Shown: piece by piece, positions 1 through 12,945 of the stretch | Layout of the letters: every line of letters starts with the position of its first letter | Numbering within the stretch: the first letter of the stretch is position 1 | Source: Capsicum annuum | Taxonomy: Eukaryota > Streptophyta > Magnoliopsida > Solanales > Solanaceae | Direction of reading: 5' to 3' | Length of the DNA stretch: 64,000 nucleotides | Assembly (NCBI RefSeq): GCF_002878395.1 | Contig: NC_061122.1 | Location: 77,196,998-77,260,997 of the forward strand | The notes under the pieces: model-generated | Databases searched by the model: none | What the model was told of the DNA's origin: nothing | Seen by the model: the letters and a program-made list of their open reading frames with translations, nothing else | Made by a program: the position numbers and the translations under genes

Positions 1-1164
1 TTCCTGCATTTCCTGGTCAATCCAAGTTTCCAATTTCACATGTTCCCTTTCAACATTCAATAAAAATTCCTCTTGACACCAAAATTCTATGGGTTATGCA
101 TGAAAAAACACAAAAATTTATTGTACTCTAACATGCATAAAATGGAAAGGATACGTGCCACTTTTTTTGGAATGATGGGCTGCCTCCCATCAAGCGCCTA
201 GTTTAATGTCGTAGCCCACTGCCTCCACTTTATTTTATATCTCCTCTTAGATGATTTGAATCTTATCTCAGATATTGTAAATCATGAATTGAGCGGCATA
301 GGGATAAAAGATCTAAATGTTCAAAGATGAAACTTAGAAGATATGAGGAAATAGAAAACAAGCTTCAAGCTTACCATTTCTAAGACTTGAACCTTTAACC
401 CAACATTGTATCTATTTTGTGGATTGGAACGTTGGGTAAAAGAGTGTGCATCAATAGGCCATTTCTTGGGTTTGGAAAGTTGAGTTCCTCGGCCATTGAT
501 GTAAAGGGCTCCATATGTTCCGTTGGAGTGCCATATTATGAAATATTGGAGTCAGAATCCATCATCCCACAATCCTCCATTTTTTCAAAGAGATGGAACA
601 TCATCATCACATCCTCCATGTATAATGTTGGGGAGTGAGTTGAACGAGGTCCAACAATTAATTTTGGGTTAGCTTCCTCCGAAATGAACTAGAGTCATTA
701 TAAGAGGTTTTCTTTGATTATTCTTTTGACTCTAGTACCATTTATTTTATTTAGGCTTCTTCTCCCTCATATGATTCGGATAATTGGGAAGTCATTGAGG
801 AATCTTCACTACCAAGATCATCATAATAGCTTGGTTTCTCTTCTTGATAACCCTCCTCTTGGGCATTGGGCATGGTATCGATTGTTTAAATCTTTTATTC
901 TTTGCCCGTTGCCTCCTCCATGATGCTTTTACATCCGTTATACATATATTATAGGTTATCCCCCATCATATCTAACCACTCGATAATGGCTGATAACCTT
1001 TGGTCATAATTTTCAGATTTGATATCTTGCTCTTCTTTCTTCTCTTCAAAAAACCTATTAACCTCGTAAGAAGAACTAGCAACTCGATTATTATAATAGG
1101 GGAGAGAGGGCATCTGGAAACTCATACCAATGTCTTTGTTAACGTCCACACATATAACAACCAT
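1..1164 (-). pseudogene. Remnant of an acidic gag-proximal reading frame
   Basis: On the minus strand, fragments of one reading frame rich in Glu, Asp, Ser and Tyr can be followed downstream of the primer site. The longest piece (1,164-949) contains FEEKKEEQDIKSENYDQRL. A second piece near 750-866 contains the acidic stretch SYYDDLGSEDSSM. Stops separate the pieces. No zinc knuckle, protease or reverse transcriptase is visible. The position after the primer site fits the leader or gag part of the element, but the protein is not recognised. No function is assigned. Confidence 0.35.
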
Positions 1165-1430
1165 ACTCCCAAAAGGGTTGGGATGGTGATTTCATCCCTC
1201 TCCGAGATGCATATTTATAATCTTTCTTGAAGTGTGGTCTGTCATAATACGAACATGAGAGGTCAAGATATGACTACCAACTATACAACTCATACTTTTT
1301 AGAAGATGCCTTAAAGAAAAGTACAAATAAGAAAAAATATACCTATAAAGAAAAAATCATGACATATATGTACAGATTTGAATTCAAGCAAGTAACTTAT
1401 ATTCCAAACTAACTTATTAAGCCAAATTTA

Positions 1431-1448
1431 TCCCCAACAGTGGCGTCA
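1431..1448 (-). other. Primer-binding site, tRNA-Asp type
   Basis: The minus strand reads TGACGCCACTGTTGGGGA. The consensus I know for Athila/Calypso elements is TGGCGCCGTTGCCGGGGA, so 14 of 18 bases agree. It lies four bases inside the inner LTR end, as expected for a primer site. Confidence 0.55.
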
Positions 1449-1452
1449 TTCT

Positions 1453-2980
1453 TGACAATTCTCAAATTAGACGTCAATTTAAGTGCAAGGAGGTCATCAT
1501 CAATATATTTAGCCAACTTTGGAGCCGGGGTAGAATCCACGAGGAACAACGTGAGTGGAGATTAATTTGAAATGATAGATACAAGTTAAATTCAAACAAA
1601 TGAAACAAGAAGATAAAATGAGTGAGATGACTACCTATAGTAATATTTCTTTTTGTTTTTTTCTAGTTTAATTCGGGGCTATGAATATTAGAGTTTAAAT
1701 AATTATGAATGGCTCTTGGGATTATGCATTACTAAGGGAGTGACATTTGGGAGTTAGTTATTAACATCAATTTAGTAAATCAAATATGGGTAGAATTGGT
1801 TTTAGATTTTGATGCTAGTATTTCAACAAAACACCAAACTTTCATCCATTGAATCTTTTGAATATATAATAGGTGCACTCAACAATTGGTAACCACAACC
1901 TCACTCTACGTATCTCTATTTCTACGATGATACCCATGGAATAGTCAACATCACATTCACCCTTATGCCTAAGATAGTGAAAATTTAGCAAACTACATGC
2001 ATAATTTTCTGTCATTTCTTTGGTTCCCACATCCCTCTTTCGACGATGATGTGGTTTCCTAATGTTTACCCAAAACCCTTCTTACGATGATGGCCTTGAA
2101 CTTTCTAGATCTTGGAGTTTTAACTTATCAAACCCATGTGGGTATTTGGAGCTTTCACCCATCAAATCCTAACAAAACTAGCTTAGCAACAATAGAACCC
2201 ACAAACATGAACTACTAAATAGATGCTAACAATAACAACCCACACACACTTTAACGGCTATTCTTAATAAGCCCAAGAGGGAGATTTAGCTACACATAAG
2301 AAAAATAAGCATAGATATACCCATAATATCCATTGAGATGAATTGTTGAAGATTTGAGTGAATGTTACTTCAAACTTGGCTCTCCCACAATATCAACAAT
2401 GGAAGTGAGAAAATCTTCCACTTAGAAAGTCTCTAATATATTCTTCACCCAATATTTATACAATATTTTCATCTCCCAAAAATGCAGATTACAAAGTCTA
2501 AAGGTAAACCTAGAAAATTTTAGGGAAGAAAGAATGTGATAGAATGAATAATATATAAAATCTAGGGTTTGATTCCTTTTGTTCAAATTAGGATCAGGAT
2601 ATGCAATTATAGTTTTACCCTTGGGTTGAATATTTCTACCAAGCTGCGATCGCGCAGGTTTGGCTGCAACCGCGACTACGCGACTGAGAATAACTTCTGC
2701 AGTCGCAGTTTATTAACCATCCTGACTGACTACAACCGCGACCAATGGACCGTGACCGCAGTAATTGAGGCTCTTTCACTACAGGTCTTTAGTTGTACTT
2801 TTTCTTCTCCTTTTGATCTTTTGAAGCTCTACTCCATATCTCTTTGTCTTGTCAATTCTTATACCTTCAAAGAGTGGATACTAGTGCATTTAATCACAAT
2901 TATGACTCATTTACTCATTTAAAATAAGACAATGTGCACTAATAATGAGTGAGAATGAGTGGTAAAATCACCACTCATCA
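1453..2980 (-). repeat. LTR of the Athila/Tat-like element
   Basis: On its own strand it begins TGATGAGTGGTGATTTTAC, includes a short inverted repeat (GAGTGGTGATTTTACCACTC) at its start, and ends TTGTCA just before the primer site. A GC-rich patch at about 2,641-2,765 carries repeated CTGCGATCGCG / GCAACCGCGACT motifs in otherwise AT-rich sequence. Length is 1,528 bp. No second LTR copy is in the window. Confidence 0.55.
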
Positions 2981-3387
2981 AGGTGGGGAAGGAATATATG
3001 GATCAATTGATATAAAACCTCCTCCAACACAATCTGTCATCCCATTCTACCCAAAAATTTTCAAATTATCCACCTCATTAACCTTCAAATCATATCCTTT
3101 TCTTTGCTTAACCTTTACCTTAGCATTTACCAACTAACTCCAATCCATCATTTTCTTTCTACACTTTTTTGGATTTATCAAGAGATTTTCTAACTTTAAG
3201 CTTTTCTTAGCCTCTAATTTGTCTAATTTCTCTTCAAGTTCTATGGGCTAGGCTATTCAACTTTATCTTAAAGCATATCTTTTATCTCTTAAGCACATGA
3301 TTTGACAACCTTACATACACATTTCATGGCTTATCTTAGCAGATTATATTCTTCCTCCAAACATAGAGTTTGAAACTCCCTTATATT
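2981..3387. other. Unassigned pyrimidine-rich spacer
   Basis: About 400 bases between the Athila/Tat-like LTR and the 3' LTR of element F. The plus strand is rich in C and T. I see no coding frame, repeat or terminal signal that assigns it to a family. It may be the older sequence into which one or both neighbours inserted. Confidence 0.4.
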
Positions 3388-5123
3388 TTTCACGACATAA
3401 TTTATGAGTCATGATGACACATACTTTATCCCACTAGTAGGTAAGCCAAATTATAGCTCAGAGCTATAAGCAACGGACTAACCTGGTGGAAAATGGCCTC
3501 AAAGTCGAAAATCAACACTTAAAAGACGTAAAATAGCAATAAATAGTCATTATTATCTAATAGATAGATACAATATCAATAATCATCCCACGATCTAGTA
3601 GAACCGGTAGAAGATCTACTACATATAAAACAAAAGTACTAAATAGTAAAATACAATCTATCTCAGAAAAAGAAAGACAAGATATGAATAATAAAAGGAA
3701 AAAGGGTAACTTAAACTCCAACAGCTCACCCAATCTCCTAAATAAACCTGCATGAGCATCATGTCAACGGTAGAAAGTAGTACTAGAATCTACACCAAAA
3801 AGGTACAAGAATATAGTATGATTACCAAAACCAAGGGTAGTTAGTAGGCATCATCACCTAACTGAGCTAAATCATGATTTAAGTACTATAAGATACAAGA
3901 TAAAGTAAATTAAGTCAAGGTAATTGGGGAAACCCAGAAATAAGCTCCACTATTGTTGTGCAAATAAATAACTAAATTGAAAAGAGTTACATAAAGAACA
4001 AATAATTATAACTATTGAATTAGCCCTCATAGGTCAATTAGTACGAAAAAGTAAATAACCTCATGTGGTCCACCGTATGCCCAGAAGATACAATCAAAGA
4101 AAAATAAATAACCAAAGATCCATAACTTTACATGAATATCAGCTATAACTATAAAACGATCCATATCGTATCAAATCATAACAAACAATAAATTGTAGAC
4201 GAGAATTGGAACTCATATCATGATTATAATATCCTAATAGTATCAACATCATAGCATTATTTGCCGAACTTTAACCAGGCCTCATAGTTTCAATATCTTC
4301 ATAAATTGCGTGACTTGAATCGAAACTCATATCATCATTGTCAAAACATCCCTAATAGTATCAACATTAAGAAAGCATTTATTGGACTTTAATAGAAACT
4401 CATATTATCAATATTGTCATCACTTGTTGAAATAGAACTAGAATTCATATAGCAATAGAGAATATAAATAAATCATAACCATAAGCCATATCACTAAATC
4501 ACAACAAATAACCAACAGATCTACCCCAAATTAGCACTAACTCTCAACTACCAACCTAGTATACTAATAAGAACTAAATCTCCTTAAAGTCAAAAAATAA
4601 GCATTAATAAGGGTATATCATATGTAAATAAGTCTATAAAATACAACACAAGTCTTGGCCTAAGGTGGGTCGAAGAGGCCCACTTTTAATCACCAAAATC
4701 CATTTTTAGCAAATTTACCCCAAACTAAGCTAAGGTATCTAAATTCACTTCTAGATGTTAAGTATGCAATAATTAGCCCTAGGATAGCATTAGGGATTAG
4801 CCCTAGGATAATATTTCTTCCTAAAACATAAGCAACTAAGTCAATTCACCCAAAAATCAATATTGTAATCAAAATCGACTATTTAGAGAGGTTGGAACTA
4901 TCAAAATTGGTATAGAAGGTTGTTTGGCTAATGTTTTCCCCTAATATCCATTTTGAACCATCGAATGCTTCGAAATTGGAAGTTGGCTCTAAAAACCAAA
5001 CAAACTGCACGATAACCAAATATTTAATTCCAATAAGTCATAAATGACTCAAGACAGCTATAGGAAAGCTATAAACAATGAAAATGTGTGGAAATAAAGA
5101 AAATAACTTGGAGTTTCATTGTA
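3388..5123 (-). repeat. 3' LTR of element F (delta family)
   Basis: On the minus strand its last 200 bases, including CTAGATCGTGGGATGATTAT and CTCATAAATTATGTCGTGA, match the end of the D LTR (20,530-20,739). Its first bases (about 5,123 downwards) match the start of the G and D LTRs around the phrase AGTCATTTATGACTTA. Length is about 1.74 kb against about 2.9 kb for D, so it carries large deletions or lacks internal repeats. Both ends are approximate because the terminal dinucleotides have mutated. Confidence 0.65.
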
Positions 5124-5129
5124 ATGTCC

Positions 5130-6302
5130 ACTACTAAAAGAACATACATCTGCAAAATTAAAGGATTAGGATGTTCCTGAAGCCTCGAATAGGTGAGGAG
5201 ACTAAGTTTGTATCTCGCTCTTGATCTCCCAAGTAGCCTTCTCTACTAGGCGATCCTCTACTGAACCTTAACTACTTAAATCTCTCTAGTGTGTAACAGC
5301 TTGACATCACTGGACAGTATGAGCATAGGCTCCTCCACGAGGGTCAACCACTCATCCAACTAAATTAAGTCCCATCTAAGAACATGAGATGGATCAAGAA
5401 TGTAATGCCATAATATAGAAACATGGAAAATCAAATAGAAAATAGCAAGATCTAGGGGTAATGTTAACTCATGAGGTACCACACCAACTGTGCAAAAAAT
5501 CTCAAAGGGTCAAATATAATTAAGGCTGAGCTTGCCTTTCTTTTTGAACCTCATCACACCCTTCATGGGTGATACTCAAAGGAATCCCCATTCACAAGCT
5601 TAAAATCTCAAGGCACAAAGTCTACGATCTTTATAAGCCTTCTATCTACCTACATTGTGTTCTCCTAACCTATCCTAAATCACCTTGACTCTATCTAATG
5701 ATTTCTGAAGTAGGTCAATCCCATAGGGTCTAATCTCAGATATCTCAAACCATCTAATTGTAAAATGATATCATCTTTCATACAAATCCAAAAAAGGAAC
5801 CATCTCAATACTTAAATGGTAGCTATGATTATACACACAATCTACCAAAGCTAAATATTGCTCCCACTGACCTCCAAAATCCATAACATAGGATCACATC
5901 ATATCCTTAAGAATATGAATAGTCTGCTTTAATTGAACATTAGTTTGAATATGTAAGCTTGTACTAAGATTTGTTTGAGTACCCAACTCCTCTTGAAAAG
6001 CTCTCCAAAATCTAAAAGTGAACACTGAACCCAGTCTAAAATAAGAAATATAGACACAACATGCAAATGGACTATCTCACTAATACAAACATAGGCTAAC
6101 CTTTTGGCAGTGAAGGACATCTGAATAGGAATAAAATTTCTTGACTTAGTCAACTGATCGACAATGACTTAAATACCGCTAACAAAGTCCATGGTAATTC
6201 ATTCCCATTTCCACTCGGGATTTGACAACCTCTTAATCAAGCGATTGGGTATTTGATGTTCGGCTTTCACCTGCTTCCAGCATAGGCAATAAACTATAAA
6301 GT
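5130..6302 (-). pseudogene. Integrase core and chromodomain tail of F, broken
   Basis: Remnant of Ty3/gypsy integrase, which would join element DNA to the chromosome. Read on the minus strand from 6,300: a Cys-containing YCLC segment after the zinc-finger region, then a core similar to MDFVSGLP, then the frame 6,153-5,929 (TKSRNFIPIQMSFTAKRLA, VHLHVVSIFLILD). The second catalytic Asp appears kept in ILD, but the usual SDRGPQFT context is lost. Further left, at 5,400-5,160, a degraded tail matches the chromodomain tail of D (HTVQ/LSSDVK-type, then ATWEIKSEI). Several stops and frameshifts make it non-functional. The break at 6,302 falls just before the YCLC segment, where element G inserted. 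Confidence 0.65.
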
Positions 6303-8500
6303 TGTCATGATCTAATTTCTTAGGCCATGATGGGGCCTACTATAACCTGCTAGTAGGCAGTCTAATTTATAGACTAAAACTACTAGTAATAGACTGCCTA
6401 GAGAAATAAAGGGAAGATTATAAAATAGATAAAATTAAAAACTAACATACAAAAAAAAACCAAAAACCTGGTGTCAGTATAATATCTTCTACTGTCAATG
6501 AGGATACAAATAAGGTACAAAATGAATACATATACAACCATCTCTGAATACAACATAGAGATCAGTCTAGTATATAAGAGGGAGGAAAGTAATACTCCAA
6601 ATGCCAAGAGCTCACCCTATGTGTTCTAACTATAGATGCTCTGCATGATGAACCCAACAATGATGATAACTCGTACTGGCTATAGTTGTGTAGTATAAGT
6701 ACCAACACATGGTACCCAGTTGGCAACTTCCAACTGAGCTCAAAAAATAATGCAAATATACATAATATGTAAGTAGAATTGTAAACTATGCCTAAATATC
6801 CAACAACAACATCATAAATCTAATGAGATAATATGGATAACTATCCTATTCATGTTCAAGAAACTAATATAATAAGCCTATGGAGGTATTAAGAATGACC
6901 TATCCCATTCTAGTCATACTCAGGAACCTCAACACTATATGGTATATCACTGGCCAATATAAGAATTAAGAATGAAAAAATATATATTTAAGTATACAGG
7001 GACAAGAAATTAATACACAATCAAAATAAGTTAAAGGAGGAAAGGATACACGGTAATACCATAGCTACATATCGATAGATATACATATATACATAAACAT
7101 GGCCAACTTAAGGTACAACCTAAATCATCAAAATGGCATCTTAAAACATCGTACTCATAGCCAGAACTAGTGTTATTATACTCAAGGTTTCTAATCCGTC
7201 TATCTAATTCAAAGATAATCATGCTTATAAAATAATCAGTAGATAAAAAAACTAAAATCACACCTCAAGTATCAATATCAGATCATTAACAAAGCTGCAA
7301 CAAATTTTCCATAGTAAGAATCATATTAATAATAATAACAATAGTAACGACAACGTGAATAACCAGCTAGTTCAGACAAATAATACCTAACTGATCCTTT
7401 CATGAACCCCCACTACCCCTGGCTCAAAATTTCCAACCAGCATAAAACACACTAAAAGCCATAACCATTATCCATACCTATGAAATACCATATAATGTTG
7501 ATAGATATGGGCACATACTGGTGATAGGAAATACGCATGCAAGTACAAATGCCCCGCTATAATTTGTAATACCACAAACAATCAAAATACCATAAGTAAA
7601 CCAGTATATTACCTTACAACATCAGTTTCATAATCATAATTCGAACTTAACTAGTAAATATAAATAATATTTGGATTTGATCTAATAAGTAAATAATTAC
7701 ACGTATAATAAATGCACAAACTCAAAATCTTAGCTAAAAAGAGTGTAAATTGATAAATCCATTGTCTGGGCAAGCTCCATGACTAAATTATCATAAAATT
7801 GTACAAAGGGGTCGGAATATCTCTCAAATAGGTTAAATAGTAATAACACAATCATGAACCAGAATCTATCTGGACCAAATCTCCAAATTATTTTTTAGGC
7901 TAAATGGCCCATAAGTATTCATTAAGATAATACGATTACCATGATGAATACATTTGTTTCAAAGGTGAAAAGTAGGATTTTTATCCCATTTTAGGAAAAA
8001 TGGTAGTAAGAGCATAATTTAGTTGGAATCATACTATTTACTATATTTAGTAATCATAAATGAATCAAATCTATGCATGCCATCGCCAACATTCAAACAA
8101 TGAAATCATAAACATCAATATATCAATAAAATACAACTTTTTGGTCTACAAGGATGGAATACTTCCTAAAATCGCACAAATCAATATCACGAACATGGAT
8201 TATAGCCCAAGAATATATTCAAAAATAGCTACAACATCATAATCATGACTTTAGGCCCAAATGTATATCCAACATAATAATAAAATCACTATTTGGGGAA
8301 ACCATCATAATACACCGAGTAATACATAAGAAATACAAAGAATTCATTAGTCTCATCAATAACTAATTTACAAAAAACCTAGGGTAATAGGATTTTAAAA
8401 GTATAATAAGTATTTCAACTTAAGGGTAAAATACCCTACTAGCCCCTAAGCTCACAATATAGGTTATGTCACGATGTACTACTGACATAACCCAAAACCA
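6303..8500 (-). repeat. LTR of G, downstream part
   Basis: Begins at 6,303 with TGTCATGATC on the plus strand, the reverse complement of a delta-type LTR end (compare GGTCATGACA in D). The GGGTAAAATACCC motif at 8,424-8,436 corresponds to the palindromic TATA box region of D (16,031-16,044). No coding frame of note is present. The piece ends where the H LTR begins at 8,501. Confidence 0.55.
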
Positions 8501-10621
8501 TGTAATACCCCGTAATACTCTTAGCTCGTTTCATCTCTTAATACATGCTAAAGGGGCCTAAATATTTGAAATTTCACTAAGTATTGAGGGCTTTGCCATT
8601 TTCAAGACCCCTAAACTTCATGAATCTTTAATTTAAACTTCTCGACCTCTTAATGTTGATTGTCTTAGATTGATTCATATTTAGAGAGGTCAAAAGTATA
8701 TCTTGAGAGAGTTTTAGGACTTTTAGACAAGGCTTGGGGCGTGTTTAGATATCCAAAATAGAAAGGCATCACGATGGCCCCATGATGCATTGGTTGCTTG
8801 ACCCAAGTTGTGTGTCATGCCGCATTGGCTTCTTGACTCGAGTAAAGGTCACACTGCATTGGATGCTTGACCCAACCAGGGGTCGTAGCCCATTAGGGTG
8901 GTGTCGTCCAGCTTTTTATCCTCATCACCTACGGGTATTTAGGTCTTATTCCTTCACCTAATTCATCCATAACACAAATTGAGGGACCCTATGAAGCTTT
9001 ATTTTCCCCTTTTCTCATAAATTCTCTCAAGAAAATCCCCTTTTTCCCCAAGAACAAACCCTAACTCTTTTATAAGAAATCAAGGATTCCAAGCTTTAAT
9101 TTCAAGAAAATTCTCATGAATCTTCCTGAATTCACCTTGTGAAGTTTGTGTGATGTTCATCCATGGGATCTTTTCACCCATGGAGTCCAAGAATCCTTTT
9201 GGTTTTAAATTATGAGTTTTCATACTTAGGTCGAAATTTCTCAATGAATCTCTTTTCAATTCAATTACAAGTTATGTTTATAAGTTCTTTCAAGTGGACT
9301 GAGCCATTATATGTTTTAAGGCTTATAATATTCATGTTAAATCATTAAGTTATGATTTTAGTCTTGTAATTATGTGATTCTATCATGTTTTACCCATTCC
9401 TATGCTTAAATTCATAAATCTCATGTGTTTAATGAAATTTCTATGTATTGGGTTTTGAATAATGATTCGTTACCATGATTCTAAAGATTTTATATGGCAT
9501 TACTATTGATTCAATTCAGTGCTGGTGGGTTATGAACACCCAATACCTATGTTATTTACTTGACTTAGTCTTTCTAAGTACTCAAATAATTAATCCATGA
9601 ATCTTATCAGTATACTTTGATATTCATATTAATGATGAGCACTATTATTTGTATAATGACATTCAGTTGAGTGTAGTTCAGTCCAGTACCAATGTCAGTT
9701 CAGTAAGGAGTAGGATTTATCACTGAGAAAATGAAGGGAGGGTAGCTTCTCTATTAGTTAGGAAGAGTTGTTATTAGCAGTCCCTATATTTCAAAACTAC
9801 ATAGCCATCATAGGATATAAGGGGTCACCCATCAGTTTAGGCTTGACTTCCTCTCAGGGGTCACCCGTCAGTTTAGGCTTGACACCTTGGTCTTTCGAGA
9901 TACCAGATTAGTGGATCCATAAAGCCAATGTTAGTACCTATTGAATGGTACTGACATCCTTCCAATTGGGGTTACAAGTTAGACCCCGATTAGCTCAGAT
10001 TGGGGTATGTTGGTTAGATAATAACTCCCATGGTCTCAGTACAGTATTAGTATAGTTTCAGTTTAGGTTTTCTTGACAAAGTTTACAGACTTTATGTTGT
10101 TAGCTATACAGTTTATAGTCATTCAGATTATAGACTCATTTTAGTTTAAATACTCATGCTTTGTCTTGCATTCTCAAATGTTACAGTTTTCATGCTTTCA
10201 TGTTCTGTTATCATATGCTATTGAGTTAGTCCTTATTTCATATGCACAGTACCCCATGTATATCATCCTAACCTCATCTCATATACCAATACATTTAACG
10301 TACTAACTGCATACTCTTCTTTGTGCTATGATGTCTTATATCATAGGTTTGGATGTATAGTTTCCCGACAATAGTTAGACAACTAAGCATCATCCATCAA
10401 TTGTAGTGGTACGTCCTCATCCATCGAGGAAATATTTTATTTACTTAGCTATTATAGTATTTTATTTTATTCAATCAGTCATAGTTAGTTGACGGTCTAT
10501 CCCATCAACTCCTCAGTCAGTTTAAAGGCTTTTAGATATTCAGACAAAATAGTTAGATAGTTAGTTACTTTCAACTCTTGTCAGTTGTTTTAGATATTTA
10601 GTATTTTTTATTTCAGTATTC

Positions 10622-10652
<31 letters not shown>

Positions 10653-10771
10653 AATATTATGTTCATATTTATTCAGTGCTTATAGTAGGTACCAACTTAT
10701 GTGTTAGCTTGTGGTCACTTGTGATCGTAAGCACCGTTGTCATAACTAAGGGTTAGCCTCGAGATGTAATA
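8501..10771 (+). repeat. 5' LTR of H (alpha family)
   Basis: Starts TGTAATACCCCGTAATAC and ends GTAATA (decayed GTTACA) next to the primer site. It shares ordered landmarks with the A and E LTRs: an AGTAGGA block near 9,709, a tandem GGGGTCACCCGTCAGTTTAG pair near 9,820-9,880, TGACATCCTTCCAATTGGGG at about 9,950, and GATCGTAAGCACCG near the end. Three copies of a roughly 35-base unit with GCATTGG(T/C/A)TGCTTGACCC lie at 8,775-8,900. Length is 2,271 bp. Confidence 0.75.
10624..10648. repeat. (AT)n microsatellite in the H LTR
   Basis: An uninterrupted run of about 12 AT dinucleotides near the end of the H LTR. Confidence 0.95.
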
Positions 10772-10774
10772 AAA

Positions 10775-10790
10775 CTTGGTATAAGAGCCC
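10775..10790 (+). other. Primer-binding site of H
   Basis: CTTGGTATAAGAGCCC follows the LTR. Against the initiator-Met tRNA complement TTGGTATCAGAGCC it has one change (C to A). Confidence 0.8.
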
Positions 10791-10994
10791 AGAGTTTTTA
10801 AATAACCTAGGGAGTCTAAAATTTGCATTGAGTAGAGTCTTGTGCATGGGTGTGAAACACATCACACTTATGGACAAAAGGCTACAAGACGATTTAGGAA
10901 AAGCTTCCTATCTTTCGGTATTAATGTCGAACAAAAGAGAATGAGCTTTACTTAAACTCTATTTCTAACTCATCCTTCATTTCGTTTATAGATA

Positions 10995-12180
10995 ATGCCT
11001 TCGAAAAGAACCAACAAATGAAGGAATGGGAACCTGCCTATAACACTGCCTGTTTAAGAAGATCCCATAAATGATCATGTTTCTCACTCCAAATTTAGAG
11101 TTGTTTTCACTACCTTATCTTATTCAGCAGTGGATCAGAATAATCAGTGAACTGCTACCCTAGCCAATCTAGTGGAAAATGCAGCTGCAATTAGGATTCG
11201 AGATTTTATGTGGATGAATCCCCCTTTGATTTTGGAATCCAAGTCTAAGCAAGATCCGCAGGAGTTTCTTTATGACAAATATTATTGGTTTCATATAGAG
11301 TCAGAGTGTAAAGTTCATTGAATATTAGTTTTAGGATGTAGCTCACACGTAGTTTAAGAAATGAAAGGAGGGTAGGGGAGTCGATATAGGGCCTGTAGAG
11401 TGGGAGGAGTTTTCCATGACTTTTCTAGATAGGTTTTTCCCATTGGATTTAGGGAAGCTAAGGTGCAGGAGTTTATTAACTTGAAGTAGGGAAGCATGAG
11501 TTTGAAGGAGTACTCACTTATGTTTACTTAGTTAGTAAGATTTCTCCTAAAATGGTAGTTGATAATAGGTCTAGAATGAGTAAGTTTATTTATGGTGTCT
11601 CAGATAGTGTGGTCAAGGAGTGTAGGACCACAATGTGGATTAAGGAAATGTACTTATCTAGACTTATGGTTCATGCTCAGCAGATTGAGAAAGAGAAGTT
11701 TAAGGAGAAAAAGAGAGAGAATATGATGGTAAGAAGAGATAGTTTTAACTTTTCTTAGCTGAGATCAGATAGTGGTAACCATTCTCAGTTTCATTAAAAA
11801 TTCGCAAACCCAGCTCAATTTTTAGCTAGTTCTCTACTGCCAAATTTTAGGGACGACAGCCGTGATAGGGCACAAGACTCTAAGTCCCATGGTAGTGTGA
11901 ACAGTGGTTGTACTAATCTGCTCTGCGGGGTGTGTGGTAGGAATCATTAGGGTGTGTATAAGGATGGTATTGATATGTGTTTTGGATATAGCAAGACAAG
12001 ACATAGGATCCTATAGTGTATGGTGGTAGAGCAGATGGGCAGAAATAATTGCCAACAGGGCTAGAATACTTCTTTAGCAGCACCAACAGATCGTCCAACT
12101 CAGTTGGGCACCACTTCTAGTGCTACCATTGGTTTAAAACAGAGCAGATTATATGCACTCCTGTCCCGATAGGATCAGGA
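10995..12180 (+). pseudogene. gag of H, broken
   Basis: Degenerate Gag (capsid and nucleocapsid), which would form the particle and bind element RNA. The start at the ATG near 10,995 (MPSKRTNK) lies about 200 bases after the primer site. Recognisable pieces: IRDFMWMNPPL near 11,200, the AKVQEFINLK equivalent near 11,460, and an open stretch at 11,552-11,758 containing MSKFIYGVSDSVVKECR and HAQQIEKEK, closely resembling Gag of A (MSKFVTGVSGLVLKECR). A damaged CCHC knuckle lies at about 11,920-12,030 (CGRNH, stop, then MCFGYSKTRHR). Multiple stops and frameshifts. Clearly non-functional. Confidence 0.75.
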
Positions 12181-12189
12181 TAGTTCTAT

Positions 12190-12480
12190 TGATGTGGTTA
12201 CGAGTACATTATAGGTTTTTCATCTCTATATTTATGCTTTATTATACCCCGAAGCTTTGCTCTTCTTTGTAAATTCTTGTATAGCTATCAACTTCGGTGT
12301 CAGTCCTAAAATATTAGCAGAACCCTTCTCAGTGTGTACTCTAGTAAGTGTCTCTATTATAACTAGGAAGGTATACAAGAACTGCCCGGTCATAGTATCC
12401 CAGAAATTCACCTCAATTGACATGGTGGAGTTAGAGTTGACTAATTTTGATGTCATTCTTGGAATGGATTGGCTCCACTA
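12190..12480 (+). pseudogene. Aspartic protease of H, catalytic site destroyed
   Basis: Remnant of the retropepsin that would cut Gag-Pol. The open stretch ends in FDVILGMDWL, a hallmark of Ty3/gypsy proteases, after SIDMVELELTN. The active-site triad, normally D-(S/T/P)-G before A-T, reads Y-P-E at about 12,245-12,253, so both the catalytic Asp and the Gly are changed. A stop follows the DWLH motif. Confidence 0.7.
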
Positions 12481-12597
12481 ATGTTATTCCTTAGTTTATT
12501 ACAAAAATATATTCGTTTAGGTTTAGTGTCCTAATGAACCAGTTATTGAATTGAGGGGTAGTACTTTAGTGCTTATGGGTTAGATTATTTCATATCT

Positions 12598-12945
12598 TTG
12601 AGCAAAAAAATAATAACTAAGGGGTGCATGTACCATCTTGTTCTAGTTAAAGACTCTAGTTCTGAGATTCTAAGTCTCGAGTTAGTTTTTGTAGTAAGGG
12701 AACTTCTAGATATGTTCCCTAAAGATCTTCCTATATTACCTTCCAAAATGGAAATTTACTTCGGAATAGATCTCCTTCTAGATACCCAGCCCATCTCTAC
12801 TCCACCTTACAGAATGGCTCCAGCCGAGCTTAAGGTGTTGAAAGAACATTTGAAAGATCTCATAGATAAGGGACTTATTAGGCCCAGTGTTTCCCCTTGG
12901 GGTACTCCAGTCTTGTTCATGCGTAAGAAAGATGGTTCTCAATTA
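12598..12945 (+). pseudogene. Reverse transcriptase N-terminus of H, truncated
   Basis: N-terminal part of the Ty3/gypsy reverse transcriptase. Motifs in order: ELLDMFPKDLP, then ISTPPYRMAPAELKVLKEHL, then DKGLIRPSVSPWGTPVLF, then MRKKDGS. These are standard for plant chromoviruses. Homology ends after the KKDGS motif near 12,935-12,945, before the catalytic F/YxDD, and the sequence runs on in an unrelated frame to a stop at 13,012. This is a structural truncation and not a point mutation. Confidence 0.8.

Larger units (their letters stand above)
1..2980 (-). mobile_element. Partial Athila/Tat-like Ty3/gypsy element (5' LTR plus leader)
   Basis: Seen: a 1.53 kb LTR-like unit bounded by TG and CA, with a degenerate 18-base primer site directly next to it on its minus-strand downstream side. 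The site resembles the tRNA-Asp complement used by Athila/Calypso-type elements (known of the group). The internal region runs leftwards off the window, so only the 5' end of the element is visible. The five bases beyond the outer LTR end (2,981-2,985, aggtg) are the candidate TSD; its partner would lie outside the window. Group assignment rests on the primer site and LTR style, not on pol. Confidence 0.55.
3388..6302 (-). mobile_element. Element F, outermost Ty3/gypsy copy (3' LTR and integrase end)
   Basis: A minus-strand delta-family chromovirus. From right to left it shows the integrase core, chromodomain tail and 3' LTR. Its upstream part stops abruptly at 6,302 where the LTR of element G begins. 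The rest of integrase, RNase H, reverse transcriptase, gag and 5' LTR are not in the window and are predicted beyond its right end, after the remainders of D and G. Family membership is shown by an LTR closely resembling those of D and G and by the same integrase tail as D. Confidence 0.7.

Noticed and set aside
2569..2922. Frame of 117 codons as a host gene
   Set aside because: It lies in the LTR over the GC-rich CGATCGCG module, is on the opposite strand to the element, and matches nothing recognisable.
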